A stretch of DNA of 64,000 bases from Sipunculus nudus (lineage: Eukaryota; Annelida; Sipuncula; Golfingiida; Sipunculidae), in contig CM049321.1 in NCBI GenBank assembly GCA_026874595.1, forward strand, positions 19,004,979 to 19,068,978, read 5' to 3'. A program made the translations under genes and the position numbers. This document shows positions 1 through 11,082 of this stretch, piece by piece. Under the pieces are notes generated by a model, which saw only the letters and a list, made by a program, of their open reading frames with translations, ran no database searches and was not told the DNA's origin. Within the stretch, counting starts at the first letter, position 1. Each line of letters begins with the position of its first letter.

Positions 1-2
1 AT

Positions 3-1624
3 GAAAAAGCTTTGAGAAAGCCTGATATCATTGCTAAAATAATGCAAGATCTAGTTAGCAAAGGTTTAATTGAAGAGACTGAAGTTTAAACATAAAAAAA
101 TGACAGCCTTGCTATGCAATTAGAATTTAAAAAGTTGGAAATACAACATGAGCTAGCATTAAAAGAGAGGGAACAACATGAAAGGTTAGAAAGAGAAAGA
201 CTAGAAAAAGAAAAAGAAATTGAGTTAAAACGACTGGAGCTAGAAACACTTAAACTAGAACATAGTCTACGTGCTGCCCAAACTCACAGTTTTGATGTTG
301 CTAAACTCATTAGACTTGTCCCACCTTTTCAAGAAAAAGAGGTTGATAAATATTTCTTACACTTTGAGAAGGTCGCTGAAAATTTAATATGGCCTAAGGA
401 AAATTGGACTACGCTGTTACCAAGGCCAGAGAAATTTATACAGAAAATTCAGTAGAAGCTGCTGCTGACTATGACCTGGTAATACGGTTAATCCTAAAAG
501 GTTATGAGTTAGTTCCGGAGGCTTACCGCCAGAAATTCAGAAATTGGGAAAAGCGCAAAGAATAGACCTACGTCGAATTTACCAGGACAAAAGAGCAGTT
601 GTTTGATCGCTGGTGTAGTTCTAAAAATGTAATGAAAGATTATGACAATTTGCGCCAGATGATTTTGCTTGAAGAATTTAAGCGCTGCATTAACGCAGAT
701 GTTTAAACGTTTCTTGATGAGAAAAGTCCTGAAACACTTGACATTGCTGCTCAATTAGCTGATGATTATTCATTAACACACAAAATATCCTTTACTAGCA
801 AATCAAACCAGTCATTCACAAACAAAAATGTAAATCAGTATGGTCAAAAGAAGTTTACAGCGCAGTCACCCAGTACTGGTAGTCCTGATAGTTCAGCAAA
901 GTCCATTGCTACATCTCACTCCACGTCCACTGTGTCTAAGTCCAACAAAGACCAGTCATTTTCAAAGAAAATCTGTAATTACTGCAAGAAGGAAGGTCAT
1001 CTAATATCTGAATGCTGGAAACTTGCGAATAAACCAAATAGCAAACCTTCTGGTTTTGTTTCAAAATATATGCATAGCATAGTACAAGAGCCAGGCTCTT
1101 TTCATGTTAATAAGGGGTACAACTCATTTGTTGACTCAAATAAAGAGTTTGATGCTACGGAGGCCCAAGTGCCGTCTGAATCCAAAGAAGTATCCGTAGC
1201 TTGCGGGGTAAAAACCTCAGTTGATTCCTGCGAGGAATTAAATAAGGCTAGGTCCCTTCAAGACTCCTGCCAGGAGTATTCTCTAAACGAGGCTAAGTCC
1301 TTTTATGACTCTTGCGAGAGTATTTCAAATGAGGCCAGGTCCTCATATGACAAACTAATGTTTGTTTCTGCTGAGGAAAATTCCTCTAATGACTCCCATG
1401 AGGAGTTTGATGATAAAAAGGATGTAGATTCCTTAGATGACTCTGAAACAGAGTTTATGATTGACACTGTCAATGTCAGTTCTTTGTTTGATGAGGTTGA
1501 GGTAGTTGATTCCTCTCTTGACTCTGAAATGGAGTTATATGAGCCATTCATACATGATGGTTTTGTATCACTTTCAATTGATTTTTCAGATTTTACCCCG
1601 ATTAGAATTTTGAGGGACACTGGT
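3..1624 (+). pseudogene. Gag (Gmr1-like), broken, running into protease
   Basis: Gag packages element RNA into particles. The frame is open from position 3, is interrupted by stops around 87-95, and resumes as a long charged coiled-coil-like region rich in E, K, L and R (114-300). A frameshift near 400-425 moves reading to the second frame, which then encodes a capsid C-terminal region containing YELVPEAYRQKF (about 505-540). That motif is characteristic of Gmr1-type Gag and its SCAN-related fold. Stops follow at 563 (TAG) and 704 (TAA). The CCHC zinc knuckle, spaced C-X2-C-X4-H-X4-C, is at 974-1015. A long acidic linker (about 1140-1540), with repeated DSCEE/DSCQE-like phrases, separates the knuckle from protease. 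Confidence 0.8.
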
Positions 1625-2110
1625 TCAGGCAAGACTCTCATGTTAGCAAACACTTTGCATTTTTCTAGTAGGTCCTTTACTGGTGCACATGCACTTGTTA
1701 TTGTTGTATTTTCAGACAGGCACTCTTCAGTTCCGCTTCACAGTATCCATTTAAAGTCAGATTTGATTTCTGGGAATATTACTGTGGGCATAAGAACTAC
1801 TTTACCCTTTAAGGGATTCTAGTTGCTACTAGGCAATGATGTTGCAGGTGATTAAGTACAGCCTGTACCAATAGTGACAGAAAAGCCGTCACTTGATAAG
1901 GAAACTGATCTGGAAAGTCAGGAAATTCCTGGTTTGTATCCTTCATGTGGTGTAACTAGATCTATGGCCAAAAAAAAAACACACATGAGGATAATGGTCC
2001 AGATAATAACACTCTGGGAGTCACTAGTGACTCGTCTAACGACTCGCCCGTACAGGATGCAGCATTCTCAAGGTCAGAACTTATTGCGGAACAGCATAAG
2101 GACCCTGATA
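1560..2110 (+). pseudogene. Retroviral-type aspartic protease domain (Gmr1-like)
   Basis: The catalytic triad Asp-Thr-Gly is at 1616-1624, within the residues LRDTGSGK. Downstream there is an LLLGNDVAG segment matching the conserved flap/C-terminal signature of gypsy proteases, reached after an in-frame TAG (1820-1822); a TAA follows at 1853-1855. Residues resembling the VTRSMAKK linker, typical of the protease-integrase junction in Gmr1-like polyproteins, end in an A10 tract near 1971-1980. Reading shifts frame there. The triad itself is intact, but the frame is broken on both sides. Confidence 0.75.
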
Positions 2111-3236
2111 TTTCATGTTTGTTTCCCAGGGCAGTTTCTAAAGATGAGCTGTCACATAATCAAGTTTGTTTCTATGTCAAAAATGAAGTGCTTATGCGTA
2201 AATGGCGACCACCTGATGTATGCGCAGATGATGAGTGGGCCATCAAACATCAAATAGTAATGCCCAAAAGCTTTCGCAATGAATTTCTGAGCATGGCACA
2301 TGAGGCTCTTTTGTCTGGCCATTTGGGTATAAATAAAACTTATAAGAAAGTTAGTACACACTTCTATTGGCCTCACCTCAGGAAAGATGTTGTACAATAT
2401 TGTAAATCATGCCATACATGCCAGATGGTAGGCAAGCCCAATCAGAATCCTACTAAGGCCCCACTTAAACCTGTTCCTGCTTTCGAGGAACCATTCAGTA
2501 GGATTATTGTTGATTGTGTTGAACCACTGCCAAAAACAAAATCTGGACATGAATACTTGCTGACAATTATGTGCGCATCTACCAGGTTCCCTGAGGCAAT
2601 ACCATTGCGCAAAATTAATGCCAAAAGTGTTGTCAAAGCTCTGACTAAGTTTTTTACAACTTTTGAATTACCAAAATCCGTCCAGTCTGACCAAGGGTCT
2701 AATTTTATGTCTGGCTTATTCCAACAAGTTATGCTTGAGCTAGGCATAAAACAGTACAGCTCTTCGCCATACCATCCTGAAAGTCAGGGCGCCCTCGAGC
2801 GTTTTCACCAGACATTAAAAACATGATCAGGACTTATTGCTCTGACACACAGAAAGACTGGTATGAAGGAATCCACCTTTTGCTGTTTGCTGTCAGAGAA
2901 TCCTTTCAAGAGTCCATGGGTTTCAGTCCCTTTGAACTAGTTTTTGGACACTGCGTTAGAGGTCCATTGAAACTCCTTAAAGAAAAACTCTTATGTGAAA
3001 ATCCTGATTCTCTTAGTTTATTGCAGTATGTCTCTGACTTTCGCACTAAACTGCACAATGCTTGTGAGATTGCAAAGTCAAATCTAAAATCTGCACAAAG
3101 CAGAATGAAAACAAAGTATGACAAGCACACTGTAAGTAGGACGTTTGAGCCTGGTGAAAAGGTCCTTGCCTTACTTCCCATCCCTGGCAGACCTCTGCAA
3201 GCTAGGTTGTTTGGTCCTTACATTGTTGACAGTTAG
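1981..3236 (+). pseudogene. Integrase, located upstream of RT (Gmr1-like order)
   Basis: The integrase inserts element DNA into the host genome. The longest open piece is 2119-2826. It has an HHCC zinc-binding domain (His at HEALLSGHLG, Cys pairs at YCKSCHTC, about 2290-2430). The core has catalytic Asp at 2512-2514, a second Asp at 2689-2691, and Glu exactly 35 residues later in the phrase GALERFH, so D,D35E is complete. A one-base deletion at about 2822 shifts the frame, and the C-terminal part continues at 2823-3236 with FGPYIVDS near its end. An alternative reading as a Ty1/copia integrase is unlikely because all motif phrasing is Ty3/gypsy-like. Confidence 0.88.
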
Positions 3237-3688
3237 TTAGTGATTTAAATTACATACTGTTGACACCAGATAGACGTTAGAAGAAACAAGTGTGCCATGT
3301 TAACATGTTGAAACCATATTATGACAGAAATAGCACATCAGATGTTATACAAAATGTTACTGCTGTCAATTGTGTAAAAACTGACCCTGACCTAATTAAA
3401 GTAGATACTGATTGTAAGTGTGATGTAGACATTCAGTGTGGTACAGTTCCATTAAAAAACTCAAATGTGCTTAAAAACCTGGATGCCAAACTGTCACACC
3501 TTACCGCACAAGAACAACGAGACCTCAAGCACCTGCTGCGGAAATATGAACATTAGTTTAGTGACATTCCAACGCGAACTAACATATTGTGCCATGACGT
3601 CGATGTTGGCGAGGCAAGCGCAGTCAAGCAGCATCCATATAGACTGAATCCAGAATAGCAAAAATATCTACAAGATGAGATTCAATAT
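3237..3688 (+). pseudogene. Integrase C-terminus to RT linker, with in-frame TAG stops
   Basis: After a break near 3231-3240 the second frame carries residues CHVNMLKPYYDR (about 3293-3328), a phrase that usually closes the integrase C-terminal domain of gypsy elements. A linker follows and leads into RT. In-frame TAG codons lie at 3278, 3554 and 3656. No other gene is apparent here. Confidence 0.65.
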
Positions 3689-4871
3689 TTGCTAGACAAT
3701 GATTTTACTGAACCTAGTAACAGTAACTGGAGTTCACCATGTATTCTTGTGCCAAAACCTGATGGAAGTTACCGTATGTGCACAGATTATCGAAAACTGA
3801 ACTCTGTCACCAAGACTGACACGTTCCCGATTCCGAGGATCGATAATTGTATTGATAGAGTCGGTAGCTCCAGATATGTCTCCAAGTTTGACTAGCTAAA
3901 AGGATTCTGGCAAGTTCCGCTGACAGATCGAGCAAAAGAAGTGTCCGCATTTGTGACGCCGCAAGGACTGTACTAGTATAATGTTATGCCGTTTGGCATG
4001 AAGAACTCGCCGGCCACATTCCAGCGCCTCATCCATATGGTTGTCAAGGACATTCAGGGCTGCGACGCATATATTGATGACCTTATCGTGTACAACGACA
4101 CCTGGGAGAAACATCTGCAAATTCTTCGCTACCTCTTCGAAAGACTCAGTGAAGCACGTCTGACCGTCAACAAAGTAAAATCTTTTGTCATGCACAAGTA
4201 ACAGTTTTGGGTCATATTGTAGGGCAGGGTGAGGTAAAACCTGTTGATGCTAAAATAAGGGCTATTTCTGCATTTCCTAGATCAGAGAACAAAAAGCAAA
4301 TAATGCGTTTTCTTGGTATGGTTGGATACTACAGGAAGTTTTGTCCAAATTTTTCTGCTGTAGCTGAACCTCTGACTTATTTGTTAAAGAAGAAACAAAA
4401 GTTTGTATGGAGTGTTCAGTGTGAAAATGCATTTCAGAATTTGAAAGCAATTCTGCGAAGTTCACCAGTTTTAGCAGCTCCAGACTTTTCTGTACCTTTT
4501 AAGTTAGCTGTGGATGCTAGTGATACTGCTGCTGGTGCTGTGTTGTTACAAGAAGGCAATGATGGCATAGATCATCCGATTTGTTATTTCTCAAGAAAGT
4601 TTAATGCAAACCAGAAAAACTACTCCACTATTGAAAAGAATGTTTGGCTTTGATTTTGGCGTTGCAATATTTTGAGGTTTATGTTACTTCATCAGTCAGG
4701 CCTATCATTGTCTTCAGTGATTAAAATCCCCTCACGTTCATGAACAAGTTGGAGTGTAGAAATCAAAGATTGTTGAGATGGAGTTTGTTCTTACAGGATT
4801 ACAATCTTGATATCCTACACATTAAAGGGAAACACAATGTACTTGCTGATTGTTTATCGAGATGTAGATGA
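3689..4871 (+). pseudogene. Reverse transcriptase - RNase H (Gmr1-like), broken
   Basis: The RT fingers begin with LDNDFTEPSNSNWSSP and continue with VPKPDGSYRMCTDYRKLN. The active-site YIDD box is at 4070-4081, preceded by MPFGMKNSPATFQR. In-frame TAG codons fall at 3893 and 3974, and a TAA at 4199 coincides with a frameshift into the 4207-4653 frame. RNase H begins around LAVDASDTAAGAVL. A further frameshift near 4640 (EKN|VWL) separates this from the last third, which ends with LADCLSR and TGA at 4869-4871. TAA at 4722 interrupts the last part. The same RNase H frameshift is present in every array copy, so the array arose after this element had died. Confidence 0.88.
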
Positions 4872-4990
4872 AATGTATAAACAAGATGTTTATGTTATGT
4901 TGTAAATAAGATGATTTTGAGATGTTGTAAAAATCTAGTGATTGTGATCGCAAAAAGAAAGTTTTCCGTGAAAACTTTCATTTTTCTTAC

Positions 4991-5001
4991 AGAAGGGGGA
5001 G
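4991..5001 (+). promoter_or_regulatory. Polypurine tract of the Gmr1-like element
   Basis: AGAAGGGGGAG lies immediately before the TG that begins the 3' LTR. This is the expected position and composition of the plus-strand priming site used in reverse transcription. Confidence 0.7.
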
Positions 5002-5713
5002 TGATACAGGTGCCCTTTTTATTGTGTGACACGGGCGAAACTCGTTTGTGACACCCTCGCCGGGCCGTTTGTTGCATTCTATGTTTAATCCGTACTGGTT
5101 GAACTCTTGTTGTCATGCTGGTTTTGGGCGAGCTCGCGTGTACACCATGGTGTGTAGAGGCACGGCGATGTTTTTCTAGAGAATTCCTATGACGCGTGCT
5201 TACCGTGTATAATGTATTATTTTTCGAATGTCCTAGAAGTGGAAAATTCTCGGCTTGAGGTGGAGTATATTAAGGGGCTGTGTTTTAGAACCGAAGGCAG
5301 AGAACAGTGCAGATTCCAGCGGACGCAGAAGCGTGTGTCAGTTTCTGGGACCTTATCCGACGTGTGCGGCAATTATAGATTTTCTTCAGAGTTTCTCCTG
5401 GATTTTGTGCATTTGGACTTCAGTTTACTTTCTGTGTTGTTGAAAGAACTTTCCACTGGACTGTCATTCTCCGAGATTTTACATTCAAAGGACTTATCGT
5501 TGTGACGGTGTTGGTATCCAGGTATTTTACCATTATCTTTCTGTGTGAGTCTATTGACTTGTTGCTATAACGCTGTTTTACTGTATAATTGTATTGATTT
5601 AGTGTATTGTAATGTTAGGGTTGTTTTAAGAATAAATTATAGTTATTTGTTAACAAAAATCCACTGACTTCTTAATTCATTCCCCTAAGCATTTCACGCT
5701 GCCTAGTGTTACA
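5002..5713 (+). mobile_element. 3' LTR of the Gmr1-like element (copy in unit L1)
   Basis: The LTR opens with TGATACAG directly after the purine tract and is judged to close at TGTTACA (5707-5713), giving about 712 bp with TG...CA ends. A TATA-like stretch (TATATTAAG, about 5263) and an AATAAA signal at 5631-5636 would serve as promoter and polyadenylation signal. The 5' LTR is outside the window, so the boundaries cannot be confirmed by pairwise comparison. Small ORFs in this LTR repeat in L2 and L3 only because the whole LTR is repeated. Confidence 0.7.
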
Positions 5714-5942
5714 GAATCTGATTTTTTTTATCTCCGTTACAGAATCTGTGTTCATCACGCATACGTGATCTGTTTATATTAGGTTCCGTAACAATATTCA
5801 TGAATAAGTTGGACAGTGATGCCTTGCAGTAATATATATTGTAGTCATTATAATACTTGAGTCATCATGAATTTTTAATTAATTGCATGGTTGAGTCAGT
5901 AATACATTGGTGGATTTAAGAATATACGGACTGGCGATGCAG

Positions 5943-6049
5943 ATGTCAAGAAGACAGCCAGGAGGATTCAGTTGACGACTCTGATGACGATAATAGTGAC
6001 ACTGAAGATGATGATGATGATGGCGAAGATGATGGTTATGGGGAAGATG
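5943..6049 (+). CDS. Putative acidic exon of a host gene (unit L1)
   Basis: One frame encodes a strongly acidic stretch, including QEDSVDDSDDDNSDTEDDDD, bounded by an AG acceptor-like site (5941-5942) and a GTAGGT donor (6050). The exon ends in phase 1 and joins in frame with the small exon at 6997-7026, also phase 1. In L3 the single change inside this piece (AAG AAG to AAG AGG on the DNA, GAA to GAG in frame) is synonymous. No upstream exons or protein family are recognised. It could instead be a chance GAT-rich repeat, so the gene call is tentative. Copies are at 16530-16636 and 28569-28675. Confidence 0.35.
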
Positions 6050-6996
6050 GTAGGTTAAATTAAATGTTTATTTCCAATGATATTGAAAGTATATTGATAG
6101 AATGAGATATAATTAAATTGAAGTAAACAAAATAAAAGTCTCTTCGCCAATACTCGGTTGGTATCTTCTCGGCAGGAATAAGTCTGGATGGTCTATATGC
6201 ATTTGTCTTTGAAAAAGCACATACAAGTAACAATACAAGCAATTTTTACCTTTCTCTTTGTTACATCAATTTTTTTAACCAATATCTGTATGTACTTTGT
6301 CAGAAAAACTTTAAATACTGTATTTAAAATTGAATCTTGCAATACTGAAGATGTTTATGTTATAAACACAAGATTTGAATTTTTTTCTTGATCCGAGGGA
6401 TGTCGATGATGATATAGAAAGTTAAAAATAAATATCTAGTGATACTGAGACATCCCCCCTAGAGGGAGAAAATTAATAAAAAACGATTATTTAATAATAC
6501 CAAATCAAACAATATAGGCTCGTCGGTAAGAATTGTAAGCATTTTGTTAACAAAAGTAGATACATATGGAATGCAAAAAATTTGAATTGAAATGTTAATA
6601 CATTAGCCGTACGACTAAAACAAAATGATTTCGAGTATGTATAAAACATACATAAAAAATTATCATGTAGCCTCGCGGGTGAAACGTAAATGATTTGATT
6701 TAAAACATTTAAATCACATAATATTCATTCTTATGGATTTAAATGACAATTTTTGTGTTTGTGTAATGGAAGTTTTTATTTTAATTTGGAATTTTTAAAT
6801 ATTTTTATGGTCATAAATACTTTTTGTTGATTGTTATATTGACTTTGACAAATAAAACATCTTTCAGATATGATGTACCCTTGAGTGTTAGCTGGATGCC
6901 ATAGTATTCTCTCGCGGCTTATTAATTATTATGAACATTATTTACAATTTAGTATAGGTTCGTTTCCTCATATTAACACAATAACACGTTTTACAG

Positions 6997-7026
6997 AGAT
7001 CCCTGCTGTTGATCCAACCTCTATCG
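6997..7026 (+). CDS. Putative 30-nt micro-exon (unit L1)
   Basis: A pyrimidine-rich acceptor (ACACGTTTTACAG) and a near-perfect donor (GTAAGTGA) bracket 30 nt encoding EIPAVDPTSI across phase-1 boundaries. It is unchanged in all three long units. It would follow the acidic exon in frame. No continuation is certain, because the next plausible acceptor (about 7934) lies inside an inserted repeat. Confidence 0.35.
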
Positions 7027-7716
7027 GTAAGTGAATATTTTTCTGAACTGTCAAGAAAAAAGATGTTACATTATTCATTTCATAATTGAATATATTGTAT
7101 TTTTTTCATGAAAAGACCCCAATTAGATTTAGAAAGTGCAGTTTAATTACTTGAATTTTAAATGAAAATTGTCTGAAGTCTGTCTTTATAATTAAAGATA
7201 TTAACTTATACCACAATAATATAAATCTGCATTCCCAGGAATGCAAGCCTCTGCCAAGGGAATAGGTCGTTATTCTCGGGTGCTCCCGAAAGCGTTTTTT
7301 CATTCACTCATTTAACCATAGTCAAACGGTTCATTCGTTCATAAGCGTCTGTTCATCTGTGAATATTAATTGATGGCCTTCCTGTATCCGGATCATATTC
7401 CGGATCCACATCAAAATCAACAAAAGAGATTCTTCATTGGCCCATTCCCTAAATTCCATTAAAATTTCATGTACTGCACTTTCATATATGATGATAATAT
7501 TTATTAAGAAATATTTGACCCTATCCTTTGCAAGATTACATTAATATACGTCCGACTGCCTTCCCTTTAACAGTTCTTGAGATAATATGATCAAAAGGAA
7601 TTTAAAGATGGTTGCCTGGTGGCCTTTTTGGACTTCTGACAGGTCTGAAATCAGACAACAACCATTCTCTAAATCGGACCAAAAATTGAAGGAAAATTAC
7701 TGAATCTGCACTGAAA

Positions 7717-10700
7717 CAAGGGACCCATGGGTCACGGCGCTCAGCTGATCGTGATTGGACTATAAATGTTTCTCCACTGTGATACTATATCGAGTCGATA
7801 AAGCTGATGAATATCATGGACATGTTGGGCTATTATAAAGGAATGTAATGTAATATGTGAGTAAATGATGAATGAAATAACCTGACTGATGGATTAATAG
7901 AGTCAAATATAGTGGTTTATTTTTTATTTATTTAGGACGGGTTGAAAATTGTGATATATTTGAGCAAATATGAATGCAATGACAGCAGTAATAAGCAGTA
8001 GTAGAATGATGATAAGGCTATTTGTTGAAGGATCGAAAGTGTATGATAGTCTGCCAGTTTTCAATTTGACAGATATGATGTATTGATTAACTATGATGAT
8101 GAAGTGATTTATGAATTTGTGATTGTATGACACAATATCTCTTTAGTCTTGACAAGGTACATTATTGTGATTCCCACTATGTCTACATATTACACAATAT
8201 TGACATAATTTCTGGCATGTACTTAGGTACCTATGGACGAATTGTTATACAAAATATTAAAGTATGAATATATCTGATTCATCTTGTTCTTGCTTACTGA
8301 GGCTGACTTTGGGATGGGGTTCGGAGAAGGGAAAAGTGAGGGCAGCACGAAGGTAGATGTAGAAATATTCTATTATAATGTTTTTCATTTATATAAGAAT
8401 ATGAAAAGCTAAGGGGAAAGGGGCCCTCCTACTTGGTTATAGTAAAGTTCTAAATATATGATTGCAAACTAATACTCTGACAAGGCTGTCATGAAGAAAA
8501 ACAGTAAAAATTTTGAGATACTGTGATGCATATGGAAATTTACATATGGACAGGCAAGTGGACAAAATGGACTAACACCTTTATTTCACTTTCAAGGGAA
8601 TAATGCATTTAAGTTTATATATAATCTTATTTTTTAAGCATATCCACTTTTTCCATTAAGAAGTTTTTATCTGAATCATTTTTTTTAATTACAGGTTTAA
8701 TAATTTTTAATGAAAAACCTTAAAAATATAAGTTAAAATATTAGAATTGTTGCAAAAGTTGCAATCATTATATATACAGAGTAAAAAACTGAAACTATAA
8801 GTTAAAATATTAGAATTGTTGCAAAAGTTGCAATCATCATATATCCAGAGTGTAGCATATATTTTATTATTTTTAAACCATAAATGTTTAAACTGAATTT
8901 AAAAGAAAATAATGCCACAACATGGCATCTACAAGAATATTCCTTGAATCACTATTAAAACGTTTTGCACATTGGAGTTTTCAGTACGTGCTTTATTTTA
9001 TTCACCAAAATAAAATAAAAGATTCAGTAAATTTGATAAAGTAAAACATCTTTTCAAATAAAGTATACACACTGTTGGTTGAATGAGGGACAAACAATAT
9101 CATTGTGCTAATTACTATCCCAGTTTTAATTTATTACCGGAATTAATAGTCAATTTCACACCTGGTGAAGTTTTTACTCTTTTGAAGTAAGGAATTACTT
9201 ATCTGATGAACATCCACACTTTCATAGCAATACAACACTTTGTGGACACAATTAAATGTACACTTTAATCATTGTAACCCTGGTGGTACAATACAAAATC
9301 TAAAATGTAGCATAGCCTAGAATAATAATGAATCAAATACAGAAAATAATAACATTCATCTAGTTTATGCACCATTGGGGGGGTGCAGGGCAGAGGGGAA
9401 GCCTGCTGGTAGTGGCCAAGCTGACCCAAGGCAAGCTGCCTGGGGTGGGTTACATAATGCAAGTAAAGGCTGTACTACTAGGTGGGCTAGATGTAAACAA
9501 CACTTGACATGGTGTATGAAAACATGAATAAAAGCTATTCTTTCAAATCAATGTCTTTGAAATTTCAGATTTTAAAAGATGAAATCCTTATGTGTATATG
9601 CTGTGAAAGTTAAATCAACAGTGACAGTTGGACAAAATTTAAGGTATTGATTTTTTATTTATACTAATGAATTGAAAAATTTGCAAAATTCAGATCTAAT
9701 TTTGGGTAAACAATTGAATCTTGATTAAATAAAGTTATATTCCTGAAAAAAAGTCTCTAGGTTCAGCCATTCTCATGTTAGGTGAGTAAATATATTTCCT
9801 GTTTTTTTTAAATTGCATTATGTTTTGGCCCATAACTTCAAAATAATACCCAATACTGACCTAATTTTTGGTATGTTCATAGAAAATGTATGAAAGAATG
9901 TGAATACTAAATACGATCAAAAACAGATCAGTGGTTTTGATATTAGGCAGCCTTGAAGTGTAACAATGGCTTTTTTTATGGAAAACGGAGGTTTTTATTC
10001 CTTAATATCTCGAAGGAACGAAGTCCTAATGACCCAATTTTCGGTATAGTAGGAGATTTTGGGGACATCTAAAATTTAACAGCTTGGGGAGCATAGAGAT
10101 GTGCACTGAATGACCTACAGTCATCAAAGTGGACTGCTTTACAACGTAAGGGAATACAACAAGAGCCTCCAAAAAAATTCAATATTTGGCCTAATTTTGC
10201 AGCTTTTATTTTCAAATTTCAGATTTTAACAGATTAAATCCTTATGTATACATGCTGTGAAAATTAAATCCACAGTACTTACAGGAAAAAACGTGCCGTA
10301 GCCAAATTTGGGCAAAATTTAAGGTACCAATTTATATTTTTGCCAATATTTAAAAAAAATTAACAGATTTTGATCTAATTTTCGGTATACAATTAAATTT
10401 TGATTAATTAAAGTTGTATTACTGGAAAAAGGTCCCTACCTTTAACACTTTTGGTCTTAAGTGACCAAATATCTTCCTGAATTTTTTACAAAGTCCATTA
10501 TGTTTGGGCCCATAACTTTTTTAAATTATATAATACTGACTTAATATCTGGCATTTACATAGGAACTATATAGAGGAATATTTATGGTAAATATGAAGAA
10601 AACCAGATGAGTGGTTTTGATATTAGGCAGTCTTGAAGTTTGAAAATAGATTTCTAATAAAGAAATTGAGGTTTTTCCTTAATATCTCAAAGGAACGAAG

Positions 10701-10906
10701 TCCTATTGACCCAATTTTCGGCACGGTAGGACATTTTGGGGACATCTAACTGTATGCCGAATTTCAGATTCGAAGGTCCAACGGTGTCGAAACGTGCCAG
10801 TCTTACGGACGGACATCCGGACAGACGGACGGACGGACAGACAGACGGACGGACGACGGACAATGGACCACGACTATAGCTCAGATGACTTAAAGTCAGC
10901 TGAGCT
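7717..10906 (+). mobile_element. 3.19 kb inserted repeat with terminal hairpin (unit L1)
   Basis: The related inverted sequence at 62.4-62.6 kb reads straight through this point (CTGCACTGAAAAAAG), whereas L1 is interrupted between CTGCACTGAAA (7716) and AAAAGGATTT (10907). The right end has a GGACGG-rich stretch (about 10807-10860) and an imperfect palindrome at 10878-10906 that could fold into a hairpin. Internally there are duplicated modules (for example 8739-8785 and 8800-8846, and the pairs around 9650/10310 and 9940/10615). No transposase is seen, so this looks non-autonomous. Hairpin-plus-CTAA at one end is Helitron-like, but that is only a suggestion. Copies are at 18304-21493 and 30343-33530. 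Confidence 0.6.
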
Positions 10907-11082
10907 AAAAAGGATTTCTAAGGTGGCTAACTGGCAGATATAATGGATTTCTGACAAGTCTGACATTTGATCCCACACACCCTTCAATAAGAGACCAAAC
11001 TTGGGGCAAATTATCCAAATGATGTTACAGTAATAAATGTCCAAAACAATTCAAAAGGCATGTTCAGGCGCTCATATCAGAT

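Larger units (their letters stand above)
1..5713 (+). mobile_element. Gmr1-like Ty3/gypsy LTR retrotransposon, 5' truncated by window, degenerate
   Basis: Reading left to right, the recognisable domains are Gag with a CCHC knuckle (974-1015), aspartic protease with a DTG triad (1616-1624), integrase with HHCC and D,D35E motifs (about 2290-2880), reverse transcriptase with YIDD (4070-4081), RNase H (about 4500-4871), a purine tract (4991-5001) and a 3' LTR (5002-5713). Having integrase upstream of RT is unlike standard Ty3/gypsy and is diagnostic of the Gmr1-like group. The 5' LTR and extreme N-terminus of Gag lie left of the window. At least four frameshifts and about ten in-frame stops show that this copy is not functional. 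Part of it (from 4328) is also the left end of the long tandem array. Confidence 0.88.

Noticed and set aside
2119-2826. The integrase as a separate inserted element (explaining the unusual order)
   Set aside because: The protease-side linker and the RT-side linker are continuous with it in typical Gmr1-like phrasing, and no insertion scar is seen.
4895-5505. Small ORFs in the LTR on both strands, repeated in L2 and L3
   Set aside because: They overlap the LTR promoter and R region, and they recur only because the LTR is duplicated.
7935-7973. A third exon after the micro-exon (acceptor TTATTTAG, then about 12 codons to a stop)
   Set aside because: It would join in phase, but it lies within the inserted repeat, so it cannot be an original exon of the same gene. 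The match is short enough to be chance.
7924-8133. Minus-strand ORF with a hydrophobic run (and equivalents in L2 and L3)
   Set aside because: It lies inside the inserted 3.19 kb repeat, in sequence rich in ATT/ATC on that strand; there are no splice signals or family features. Hydrophobicity follows from base composition.
10807-10862. GACGGACGGAC tetranucleotide runs as a CRISPR-like array
   Set aside because: They are a short simple repeat at the end of a dispersed element in a eukaryotic sequence, with no spacer structure.
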